A DNA stretch of 64,000 nt from the NCBI GenBank assembly GCA_013396995.1, contig VWZP01006003.1, positions 1,461,213 through 1,525,212 of the forward strand, written 5' to 3'. Position numbers and translations under genes: made by a program. Positions 26,701 to 38,447 of this stretch are shown here, in pieces. Each line of letters starts with the position of its first letter. Position 1 is the stretch's first letter. The notes under the pieces were generated by a model. The model did no database searches. It saw only the letters and a program-made list of their open reading frames with translations, and was not told the DNA's origin. This DNA is from Dicaeum eximium (Eukaryota > Chordata > Aves > Passeriformes > Dicaeidae).

Positions 26701-28611
26701 CATTGCCTACAGTGTGGACACTGTGGGACTTCTAAGCACTCAATGCCATCATAAGAGATTCTCAAAGGGACGTCTCAAAGTCCAGCCTGCATTTCATGAA
26801 TTCTTCGAAAACCATATATTCATTAGGCTGGTAAGCAATTTCAAGGTCACAACTTGGATGAAACGACCATAAACTGAATTAGATCTTTGAAAATGCAGTT
26901 CCTTCTCTGAGCTCTCTCATCTCCTCAGGGTTGTGGCAGAGGAACTGAGTAGGTAAACCTACTTCACAGACAGAGAATAGAAAGAAAATAAACTTTAAAG
27001 TACAAACACTGCACTTCAAAGTTAGGAATACTAAACCAACACTGCTGTTGTAGTAACTATGAGCACCACTGATTTTAAACAACTGAGTTACACATTTTGT
27101 TTGCGGCCCCTCTCTCTGGCCACGCAGTATTTCTAATCGTTAATCATCACTAAATATTAAGATGTTTATTCTGATTTATAAGTTTTCTGGAAAGCAGAGG
27201 ACATTAATTTCCTGTGGAGAAAGGCAATGCTTCTTATTCAAAAGTGCAGGAGCATTTGAAACCTTCCCAAATTCCAGCTAAACAAGTCAGCACAGCCACC
27301 AAAGAAAAAAATAAATCTGTGTTCTTCCTTTATCACAGGTCAATTATCACACAGAGCATGGGGAGCTGCCAAAAACACTGCTATGTTCAGACACTAAAAC
27401 TTGCATTTTATTTGCCTGCAGCTGCATTGCACAAAGAAGGGAGTGTTAACTCCCCTCCCCAAGACAAAACATAACCTACCCCCAAAGCAAGAGGTCATTG
27501 ATTCCCTGTTGTTTTTTTCTTCTTTCATTGCATTATTACTTATCTTTTGTCCCAAATGCTATTTCCCTAAAATGCTTTGATTGCAAAATACTGATTTTTT
27601 TTCTCATTTCTTTTTATCCTTGTTTACCAGCACAGATAGACAGATGTAGTAAAAAGAGTAATGATGCACCATTTAATGTTTTTCAGGTTCAGTTTTCAAA
27701 TTTGCCCAGCATGGTCCCTATTTTATTTTCAAAGATGCTCTCCCCTGGCTTTGAGTTCGAACAACTTAAAGTGAGATTTTATGCAAGATCTATTTTAAAT
27801 GAAATGAGAAAAAAAATAATCCTGAAGCTCTATAAAACTAAGTTTTTGCATTAAATTTTCAGACATAAAGCCAAAGTTTTCAAATTTCTAGCATATGCCT
27901 TACTTCTACTGTCTAAGATAGAAGTACTACCAAGCAGTATCACTGTATGAGCTTAGAATTGGAAAGAGTCCAGGATTTAAAATGTGAAGTATGTGGTTTC
28001 CTCAGCAACCCAGAAAATGTATTTTGGTGCCTACTGGGTATCAGTGATGATGCCAATTGTCATGTTAATTTTTCAGATCTTTGTTGCTCATAATCTTCTG
28101 CATCTTTTAACTGATCTCTAAACAGCCAGTAAACTTTCATTACTTTCTTCAGCTTGATTTTTGGATGTCTAAAAAGTATACTTTATAGTTCACCAACTTT
28201 AACCAATACAACAAAAAGAATGGTTGGTAAAGCAAAGCATGAGCTGGTCTGTGTCAATGAATCCAGAGACCCAAAAATAAAGGGTGCATTTTAAATCATT
28301 TTTTGTTTCAACAGGAGCAATTTAGGACAGCACAGTTTTGGGCACCACACCAAAGAATTCCTCGTCAGTGTCACCACAACAGGTGATTCCACATCTAAAA
28401 CAGTCACAGAAAATAAAAAAATCATGAAATCCAAATACCCATTTAACTACGGCTACATTCCAGGACAGCCAATCTCTAAATTTCAAAAAGAAGTAAGCAA
28501 CTCTTCTTAAATGGCCAAGTTATGCATGTAATTAATTTTTAATAAATTCTGTTGGTTTTAGATCTTTATCACTTTAGCTTTTGCTCCGAGTTTTCTTTGT
28601 ACCTAGCATTA

Positions 28612-28658
28612 AAAAATATTAGTGTGCAAAATTTAAAATATTAGTGTGCAAAATTTAG
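28612..28658. repeat. 22-bp tandem duplication
   Basis: aatattagtgtgcaaaattt occurs twice with a 22-base period. Confidence 0.85.
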
Positions 28659-29159
28659 TTGATTAGAATACAACTTCAAAAATATCTAACTTCAAAAATG
28701 TCTGAGTACATGCTGAGGGAAGAGTACCTGGTGAAAAGTGATTGAATAGTATCTACTACTCCAATTCTTGATTTGGTTAAATTCCTTCAACATGCCACAT
28801 CTTTACTCTGTTCCTTCTCATAACTGCTACTTCCAAATACATATTATTTCCATACAAAAATACTAATTAACACTATACAAGAAAAGCCCTTTTTGTACCA
28901 TGTGCTTTTCATGATCTTCCACTCTATTAAATCAAAATGCCTGAGTACCATTTAAACCATTCCAATAAACTTAAAAGAAGCATTTACTAGCAAATAACTA
29001 AGCCAGCAAAAGAAAAATCCAGACAAACTACTATCTATAATATCTATGACCTCTGAAGATACTTTAAATTGACCTTCAGATCTTCAACTAGAATATAAGA
29101 CTAAAACCTGATCTGTCTGAACATACCAGTTTGTAACCAGAGTGAAGAATAAAAAGACT

Positions 29160-29198
29160 ATTGTGGAGGTAAAAGCTTATTGTGGAGGTAAAAGCTTA
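29160..29198. repeat. 19-bp tandem duplication
   Basis: attgtggaggtaaaagctt occurs twice in a row without mismatch. Confidence 0.9.
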
Positions 29199-30922
29199 AA
29201 GATTGTGTTTTTTTAAAATGGCAGTAAAATTCTGAACTGTCCTGGAAGGTCTGAAAGACAACACTAGGATAAAGCAGAAAGCAAGATGTGCACGTTAATA
29301 AGATGCACTCTAGAAACGCGAAACAAGAAAAAAATAAATCACAGTTTACAATGATTAAGAGAGAAATATTTATGTGAGAGGAGCTACAGTTTTCTGGGTT
29401 TCCAGACAGAGGGCAGAAATAGCTACCTGTGCAGTCAAAAAAGGACAGCCATATATACCAGATAAAAATGAGACTTCATAATTTTTCCCTAGCACAGATT
29501 TTACACAAGTTCTCATAACTTCCAAAATAATACATATTAAAAAATCAGACATGTCCTTCCTTAGGTATTTCCTCAAGCTCTGCTTTTCTGTGGAAAAATC
29601 CTTAAGAGAAGAAGAAAATGTAAAGCCCTATCTATAGAAAATCCCACACCTAGTCTTCAATTCCAGGTCTCGACAAGTAATTAAAAATCTGAGTTAAAGA
29701 CATCAATCCTTGAACTTTAAAGGCCTGAACTTCCAGTTATTTACCCCAGGCTATACAAAAAATAAAAATTATTTCCATATTGCACCACAAACCTCAGATA
29801 AAAGAATTTGTCACCTGGATTCTCCACAAGAATATTCTAGGTTAGCTAGTTACAGAAACAGAAAAAAAAAAATCTTTGAATTTACAACTCTCACAATTTA
29901 ATTGTTTATATTAAAGAAAATGCCTCCAGCAACTTCAAGGCTAAAGCAAACTCAAATTTCTGCATGTGATTCTAGTTAGCAGCAGGAAATATACATTTTT
30001 CTACAGATAGGTTTATGTTTTTCATACAGAACAGTGTTATGCTCAGTGGAGCTATCCAGGAGAACAGGACCTCAAAGCTTTCACACTTAAAAGTGTGGGT
30101 CCTTGCTTTCCAACCTGAAAAGTCCATGTACTTTCACTTGAAAGCAGCAGGGAACCCTCCTGAAAAAACAGGTCAGATGCAAGAAGACACAGGACGAAAC
30201 TGTCTCAATATGGATAACAATGGTCTCAAAAAAACAAGTATTAAAAAAAAAGAACCTTTAGAGCTGCCTATAAATGATCTAATGAAAGATCATTCTCAAG
30301 TGTCAAGTAGAGCAAGAAACTGTGTGAAAAAGCAGGGTAAGAGTCAATGGAAATAAAACAACCTCAGTGACATTTAACATTTATGCAAATGTCAGACTCC
30401 CCACTTCTCAGTCAAAGATTCAGCTGGGATCTCAATCTGTGTCTGGAGCGTGTACAACCAATTTTGTAAAACAAAAAGAAACACAGCACAAAAATCAGAA
30501 ATCTGTGTTTCTAAAAAGATGAACAGTCAAAAAAATGAGACCATGAAGACTGGGAATTAGGGCTCTGCTCTGGAATTATTAATGACTTATTTATGGCTGA
30601 AGTCCATGCCTGAACTTCCTTTCCTGCATGACATTGCTGTAACAGAGCTGAACATGACCTAAACCCTCATGATTTACAGTTATAGACAAGAAGAAAAGAC
30701 ATTGGCCAGGTGTCAGAAATTAATCAATATTCTGAACTATTAATATCACAAGAATTCTGTAGAATTGTTTAAAGGTCTAGGAAAAAAACAGAACAAAAGA
30801 CCCCACATCCTCAGCCTAATACACTGAATAAGAGCTCCAAGAACTGCTTTTCTAAAGATACAGAGAGAAAAATGTTCTTCAAATTAAAATTTATTGTAGT
30901 ACACGCATTTCTCTCTTTTTAC

Positions 30923-31099
30923 CTTGTGTAGAGGAAAATTGGGATATGTTGTGTGTGCAATTTGCCACCAATCATCCATAATTACATCCATTGCCCTAGG
31001 ACTCAATGCCCTTTGGGAAGCCTCTCTTATTTGTCTGACAAGGTCTACATGGTTTTTTACCCAGACCTCCCCCAGTTCACTGATAAGGTCTACATTTTC
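30923..31099 (-). other. Unidentified open coding-like stretch (59 codons, no start)
   Basis: Read on the minus strand, 59 codons are free of stops and end at AAG|gtaaaaag, a donor-like site. A possible acceptor (ctttttggataag) lies at the other end, directly after an in-frame TAA. Pieces of the peptide read VDLISELGEVWVKNHVDLVR and ALSPRAMDVIMDDWWQIAHT. It is not a coiled coil and does not resemble ERC1. As an exon it would be 176 nt with unequal phases, so it would shift the ERC1 frame. It could be a remnant of a transposable element or a chance frame; I do not recognise it. Confidence 0.25.
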
Positions 31100-31651
31100 T
31101 TATCCAAAAAGATATAAAGAATAGTCTGATTATCCTATTCTAGCACTTCCTAAGAAATATCAAGTGTGATAATACAGCATTTCTAACAAAACTTATACAA
31201 AATTCTTTACAAACTTTCCAAGTCAGTTACAGAGAAATCATCCTAATTGCTTCTGCTGATACAACCCCTCATTCTGAAGTCCCCATGATATACTGAAGTC
31301 ATGATCAGCCAGTGCCCTGTACTTCAAATCATCGTGGCTTTGGTAAGGTGCTGGGTGGGAAAGGACTGATTTTTCAGATGATGTGCCCTTATAAAAATGC
31401 CTCAGCCACTGGTAATATTAAAATGGATGCAGACGCAGCACGTGCAATCACTGAAAGGCAACAACTTCTGTTTTGAATTCCGTTCTTTTTGTCAAAAATT
31501 CAAACAAATTTATCCTTCATCATAGTCCCATTGCATCAACGGACTCGAACATTAATCTCCAGACTGTACATTCTAGTTCAGACTTTTTGACAACCTTGGA
31601 AACTGAGATGCATCAGAGCTGTTTATCTGACTTGGAGCTCTCCAATCTTAC

Positions 31652-31819
31652 CTTCTTCTGAAGAACATTGACTTTGCGTTCCTTCACCTCCAGCATGTCC
31701 TTGAGGTCATGGATCTCGCCTGCTTGAGTCCCCTTCTCCTCTGCCATCTCCTGGATCTGCTTTGTCTTCTTATTCAGCATGGTCTCCTTCTCTTCCAGAC
31801 GTAACCGTAGCGCATCCAC
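31652..31819 (-). CDS. ERC1: ERC1 exon F (56 residues, paralogue-diagnostic)
   Basis: Phase-0 exon of 168 nt, VDALRLRLEEKETMLNKKTK through DMLEVKERKVNVLQKK, with acceptor tgaatgcag|GTG and donor AAG|gtaaga. The block QIQEMAEEKGTQAGEIHDLK identifies ERC1; ERC2 differs at several of these positions. One conservative change is visible against the human sequence I recall (IQEMAEE for IQDMAEE), plus MLEVKE for MLDVKE. It belongs to the central coiled coil. It is followed in the transcript by the largest intron of the window, about 15.8 kb. Confidence 0.97.
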
Positions 31820-34800
31820 CTGCATTCAGAAAGGCACAAGCTTTGTTTAGCACTGAAGGAGAGAAACTCCAGGGAAGTTAAACTCCACTTCCACAGGGGA
31901 AATACTACAAATAGATTCAGAAATCGAACACCCCTTTCTTTAAGAATTCAACATACATAAGACCAGGATAAAACAGTTATCATAAGTGACAGGAGACTAA
32001 ATACTAAAAATAATCAACCCTGTTATTTCCAACTATATGAGAATAATGCTCCTTCTTGGAAAACCTCAAATCATACTTCCCACATATCTCAGGCTTGTAT
32101 CACACAAAACTGAAATTTTTGTCCTCAAAGTAGAAGCCAACACAATGTGTCAGAAGTTCTCTCACATACAGGGAAACTGAGCCCTGTATTTGAAACATTA
32201 CTAATAATCAGAGAATAAACACTGACTTGTTGTACCACACAGTCACTTTATATCCTAAGTTTTAATCAGTAGTAGCTGAGCCTGAAGGTAATGAAAGCAG
32301 AGCTCTTTGCAGCCACTGCAGATCACAACTTGAAAGAGGTTACCTTAGGGTGGCTAAGAATATTCTGGCTTAAAAAGCAAAGTAATAGTTTAAATATAAC
32401 ATGTTTTCCAGTGCATGCAGTTTTATATTAAAGGTAAAATTGAACAAATGACACAGTACAGGATATTGTGGGAGCAATTTTGACACACAAACACACTTAG
32501 AGCTCCCATGGCCTGAGTGAATTTAGAAACACTCTGGGAACTCTGTGGTGACCTCAAACTTCAAAACTGTATGTTGAGCATCTTTTGCTTTTCCTTCTGC
32601 ATTTCTCTTCCATACGTGAAACAGAGCTCTGAAGACAAAGGAAATGGGAGAAGGAATGAGCTACCTGAATATAAATTTGATGAGAAGAGTAAGGTCACTG
32701 CAGAGCACAGACTAATCTCAAAGACTATTGTGGAATACGAAATCCAACACCACCAACCTGCTCATGACACCAAAAGAAACCCACTGACCCCTATCCACTC
32801 AGCATTCAGACAGAGCTCAAATCTGCCAGCTTGGCTGCTAATCTTATTTGACAGTATCAGATTTGGTTCCTGTTAGCTGAATCCATTACAGGACATCAGT
32901 CACACAGAGTAAACAGGCTGATCAATGAACTACTTGGTCCTTCTGCACAGCACAGACCAGCAGAGACACGAAGTGAAAGGATGACAACGGTTAGACAACC
33001 CCAGCTGGGGTAAGAATTTAGGAATTTACCCTGTTTATGGTATTTTGCACAACGTTTAGTTTTAACACGTTATTCTAATTCCATTTTATTTTGAGTTGCT
33101 AATGGAAAAGCTGTCTCTGAGGCTCTGCATTTCCAGTGTTCCACCCACAAAACCCTTTGGTGTTTTGTCTGCCTCCTTTCACACAGAGCAGTAAGCACTT
33201 GCCAGTGGGGAAAAGAGCTGCCCTGCTCTCCCCATCAGCGCTGCAATCCCGCTGCCACCTCTGTGTCTGGAGCCTTCTCACTTACACATGTGTTATTAAA
33301 ATCACATTCCTGACCTCTCACCCAGCAAGTGGGGCATATAGTGTGATCTGCAGGGATATTAGAGTACCATGTCTTACCCAAATGTGATTTATAGCATGGA
33401 TAGTATTTGCAATGAAAGGTTTAGCAGGTGGATCACACTTATCTATTTTTTTAAACATACAGTTCTATAGCTTGATTAGGTATGTTCTTCCCTGGGAATC
33501 TCTGATATTAAAGCTAAGAGTCACTTTCATTAATTCTTGATGGGAAACTGAAAATGTCCCTCACAAGAAAATCCACATACTCTCAACAGTTGTGTTGCAA
33601 AATAATTGAGACAGTCCAGATGCCTACAGCACAGCGTTAAGTGAAAAGAGAACATCTGCAAATAGAAACTTATCCATAGAATGCTTTCCATTTTCTGATT
33701 GATTATTCTCTTTGAACTCTATATTAGCTTATGGTTTGGGGTAAATTGCATTCCTGGTTTTATTTGTGTGAGGTCCTTGCCTAGGAAACCGTAGAAAAAC
33801 ACTTTCAAAAGTATTTTCAAAGGCTGGCAGGACACACAATCATCACCTTAGCACTATTCCTGGCAGAACACTGCACTTGTTCATCCATGTCAGCTCAGTT
33901 TATGCACAGCATCCTCCCACAGTGACAAGAATTGAGGTGTGTGGGAGTCAGGTGCCAACTTCAACAGAGTCAACTTAGGATTTTCTCAGTACATGGAAAC
34001 ACTAGGCAAACACTACTGAGGTGCTGATGCCCCTTCTCCTGAATTTTATGGCTTGGATGGCTTTGTCTTAACCCTGTGTTAACCTCATTGCTTTCCCAGT
34101 AATGGACTGCCATGTCTTTAACTATGCATGGCAGGTAAAACCTTAATGTGTCTAGACATACACTAAACATACAGAAGTACAAATTTCTAAGGAAAATTCA
34201 TCATTAGTAGCTCCAATTACTACCAGAATAAGCACAAGAAATGAAATTATATTTAATATAAATCTCATCTTAAGCCATTTTTAATATTCTTGAATTCTGT
34301 AATGGGAGTCTTAACTTTCAGAATATTTCCAGACTACAGGGAAATAATTTACATTTTCAGAAGTCCACAGTGAGTTTCAGACCTCTCTGTGCTCCTGAGT
34401 TTCAGGAGCTTGCGTTAATAGGACTGAGATTGAAAACAAGGGGTGTTTTTTTCTGAATTTTATCATCACCTCCACTGTACAGTGGCAAGCAGGTTATTCC
34501 AACCCTCGTGAATTCCACTTGGGTTTAAGAAGATGTCAGTGATGCCTAGAAAAAACAGCATACTCACCTTTCCTGAGTGATTCTTCACATCTACCTGACA
34601 CCTGTTCAAACCATGGCTAAAACATGATTTAGATCACTGAACCAAACCATACTTCACTCAGTGGCATCAGAAGGTACAACCTCCCCTATGCTACATCCAA
34701 GCCCCAATTGCTCTGTAACAGCAAAATTCCAAAGTTTAATTCTCTGTAGGTATGACTACAGTAGAGGTGGCAGAAGAAACAGATGGAATACCAGTCCTGA

Positions 34801-37800
34801 AATGTGTATGCAAAAGCCTGCAAAGGTTTCTAACAGGAGACAGCCACTTTGTAAAGCAGATGTTGAAGTAATTCTGTGTCACCATTCAGAATTTAAAGAT
34901 CACTGAGAAATGCACAGAGACATCAAACCAAAATTGGTATGTGAGGTGAGAGCTGCTTTTTATCTACTGTAGCTATTGTTAGGTGAAGTCTCCAAGTACA
35001 AATACATTTTTAAAAGGATCAGTTTCGTGACATTCCATTAGCAACTGGCAAACATTTATAAATCCAAAAGAGGAGTTAAGCCTTTTTACTGATAGCATAG
35101 TCTGTAATTAAGACTTTAAAGCTATGTTTATTAACTGATTTGAATGCAGTGGTAGCTCACAAGACTTAATTTAATTCTCTATTTTTGACACTGATCTTTT
35201 TAACTAGATTAGAGCTGATTCTTCACCTCTTTATACCAATTGCAGCAATATCCAGGATGGTAGATGAGAGTGAATGCTTCATTAACATTTAGCTCCCAGT
35301 TGCCTAGACAACTTAGATTGCACAACCATGCCATGGAGCAGAGGTGCACATGCCTGGCTTTGTGCAGACAGAGTTTAGCTCCTGCCAGGATTACAAACCC
35401 AGTGCAGGACAGGTGTGCTGTTCCCAAGGCCTGCTTTGGTCACATGTTAGATCACCTGCTCTTCCACAAGCTCTAGCACAAGACATTAAACACCTGAACA
35501 CAGTGAGCTCAGTTCTGTGAGCTCACCTCAATGTTTGAAGGTGTCAGCACTGGGTGTTCATTAGCTGGTGCTGGTTAAGTGTTGGGAGAAACACCCAGCT
35601 CCCATTTGGACATTCCTCACTAAACATAATCCACTCCTGTGTCTCTGATTTGGCAGAATCTACTGCAGTTTCAAAAATGCCACTCTAAGTCCCAATAAAG
35701 AAAGATCCTTTGAAAAATTTATGTTCTAATGAGACATTCAAAGCAAATAAAAACTTCTACATTATTAGATTCATTTTTCTACTGAATATTAATCTGAATG
35801 TACCACAGGAACAGACCAAGTACAGAACCATGCCAGTTTAGGCAGTATACAAAAATAAAGGAGAACATTCTCGCTGGTTAATGCAACTTCCCACTGAAGC
35901 CACATAATTCCTGGCACTGACCTAAGCTGAAGGGCTCACTGGGTGAAAACTTTATATGGATAAAGCCTTAATTCCAACATAAATACTGACTTATTTTTTT
36001 GTTTTGTTTACAAAGTGACTGTACAATTTTAGAGCTATTTTTAAAGGTTTCTACACCAACTGAAAAGTTAACCACAATATCCTCTCCACCCAATAGCCCT
36101 CAAGATAAACAGCCCACAAACAGCTCCCTGCTGTTTGTAGTTCTAGTGTGGCAGGTGGCAAATCCATTTTTGGTATATCAACACTTTTTCTGACCTGTGA
36201 GCAGGTTCGTTAACAGAAGACTAAATAAGAGGTAGAAGTTTACAGAGGTATACTCTTTTCTTTTAGAATGTTTATTTAAATATGACTTTAAACAACTGAT
36301 TCCCTATGAAGATGTCTGACAATGCATGTCAGAAACTGCAGTTCTCTTCCTCCTCACAACTCTCTCTAGGTGTCTTGAGAAAAGCCAATTGTGTTTTAAC
36401 ATTGACCAGGGCTGTCAAGAAGTGAGGCCAAGCAAGATCTCACGTTCCTACCTCATTCCCAAAGAAAACCCTTGTATGGAAAGATATCCTTAAAGAAACC
36501 AAATCATCACAGGATGCAATATACTATACTATACTTAAGAGGATCACCTCTGACCACAGAAAAAAGGTAACTGTGGGATAATTTAATTGTTGAGCTTTCT
36601 GACAAGAACTCCAACAAGGGTGAGAAAGATGAGATTATATTTCAAAAAGTATAAATATCTTCTTGGAAGGAGGAATCCAGTCTGGTTTTGTGGTGCTACA
36701 TGAGAAGTTCATTTGGAAGCAGCCAATGAAGAACAAATATTCTCAATGATTATTTAGTAATATTACAAGTTAGAGAGTAGAATAATTTTCTGTATTAAAG
36801 TACTTTGGTCTTTAGTTAAAATAAAATCAAGATGTTCTGAATAACTGTCAAGATTATCTGTCAATAGTATATAACCAAGTCTTCTTGGTTTTAAATACTC
36901 TGTTTCAATTCTGGACATTTTAATTGAATAAATATGTTTATCTACCATAACAGCTGAAAATATGATGCACTACTGAAGTCTTTTAGCTTGTTAATAAAGT
37001 AAATTTGTTCAAGAGCTTCATCTCTCATGGGTAGAAAAGTACAACTAATTATGACTTAAAAGTGAGAAATGTGTTTCTAGTTTTGTAGGTTTGTCACAGT
37101 ACTGCACATTTACATATCTACATTCTTTTCAATCACTGCAGTGGATCAAAGCCTGCATTTTACCTTTGAAAATGTTTTATTTACCTAACACCTGCTTTCA
37201 ACGATATTTTGAAATTTAAGTATTTCTTTTAAATAGATATGTACTAATCTAGGGTACATTCCTGAACTAGCATAAAGGAATGAACAAATTTAACAGGAGG
37301 TTTATGACTGTAAACTGAAACACTTTTCCAGTTATACCCACTATTGCAATCTCAAATTCTACATAAATCTGAGAACAATCAGAAAAGCCATCCTGGAACA
37401 TAAAAAATTTTTTACTATGTAACTTCATTACTACATGTCAACAAGGCCATGAGCACCCACAGATTCACCAATTTTTGCTAAAGGAAAGCTAAATTAGGGT
37501 AAAACGTTCAGACCAGTTCTATGATGCTCTTGTAATATGGAACCTTCTACCAGTGTCACCCACAAATTTCCTGCATACCTTTTTCACAGCTCCTTTGGCT
37601 TTGACTCTTTTAGCTGTAACAACACAAAGTTTTTGATGCATCACTGCCATCTTTTGGACTCCCACAAACACTACAATTTTCCAAGCCAGGGACTGAAATG
37701 CAGTTTGCACACAACATTTCATGCTTGCCCTTCAAGAATGTCCAGAAGCAGCACATTTATGCTGCATTTATGATCTGTTTGATGTTCAGATATACACCTG

Positions 37801-38279
37801 GGTCTCATGTAATATGGGAATTTATTAAGCATTTGTCATCAAAACACAGCTTAGAAAATATTTTTCATTTACCTTGGAATATGCATCATAAACCATGAAA
37901 ATCCATATTTTAGGTGTAAGCACAGGCTTACAAGCATGAGTTCCTGGACATTCTGACAGTAAGGGTGAATTATCTGCAGAGTGTTTGCTATTGGATTCAT
38001 CTTCCTTCTTCTTCTCTCCTCTAGCTACAAGGTCACTGCAAATAAATCCTCCCAGCTCAGACACTGCAACTTCTAATTCAGCCAAGCACTCATGCACACA
38101 TATTTGTCTTTAGATCAATCCCCTGGCCTAGAGCATCAAACATATAATCAAAGATACAGAGTGCTCAGAACAAGCAGCACTGGATGGCTATGGGATTGTG
38201 CAATCTAAGAACAGAAGAAATAAAGTTTTTTCTCTCTCACTCTGTGCACAGTCAGCAAGTACAGAATTGCCCACTTCAC
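31820..38279 (-). other. ERC1 intron E-F, 6.5 kb
   Basis: AT-rich. I see no recognisable element. The open frames at 32517-32876 (plus) and 37519-37722 (minus) have no family resemblance. Confidence 0.7.
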
Positions 38280-38447
38280 CTCTGTCTGCAGGATGGCAGC
38301 TCTCTGCTCCTTAGCTGTGAGAGACTCCTTGAGAACTTCGATGTGCTGCTTGCTGTCAGAGAACTGGTTGGTGAGGGTCTCCAGCTTGGTCTGCAGGGCC
38401 AGCAGCTCGGTGTCCTTGCGTGACAGCTCCTGCTTCACCTGCCCAAT
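38280..38447 (-). CDS. ERC1: ERC1 exon E (56 residues)
   Basis: Phase-0 exon of 168 nt running from IGQVKQELSRKDTELLALQT to LTAKEQRAAILQTE. The acceptor is tgttttccag|ATT and the donor GAG|gtgaag. It contains the conserved KLETLTNQFSDSKQHIEVLK block and matches human ERC1 throughout as recalled. It has exactly the length of the next exon F; such equal-length, phase-0 modules of 56 residues (eight heptads) are what a coiled-coil rod built of exchangeable exons would show. If exon D is skipped, exon C (…MKNK) joins directly to this exon in frame. Confidence 0.97.

Larger units (their letters stand above)
15894..31651 (-). other. ERC1 intron F-G, 15.8 kb
   Basis: The largest intron here, AT-rich. 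It holds a TA/TG tract at 18.5 kb, a GAGT microsatellite at 23.7 kb, 19- to 22-bp tandem duplications at 16.8, 28.6 and 29.2 kb, and a short open coding-like stretch on the minus strand at 30.9-31.1 kb. No other gene was recognised. Confidence 0.75.

Noticed and set aside
32517..32876. 119-codon plus-strand frame
   Set aside because: No domain or family resemblance, antisense to ERC1 inside an intron, and no start context or poly(A) signal supporting it.
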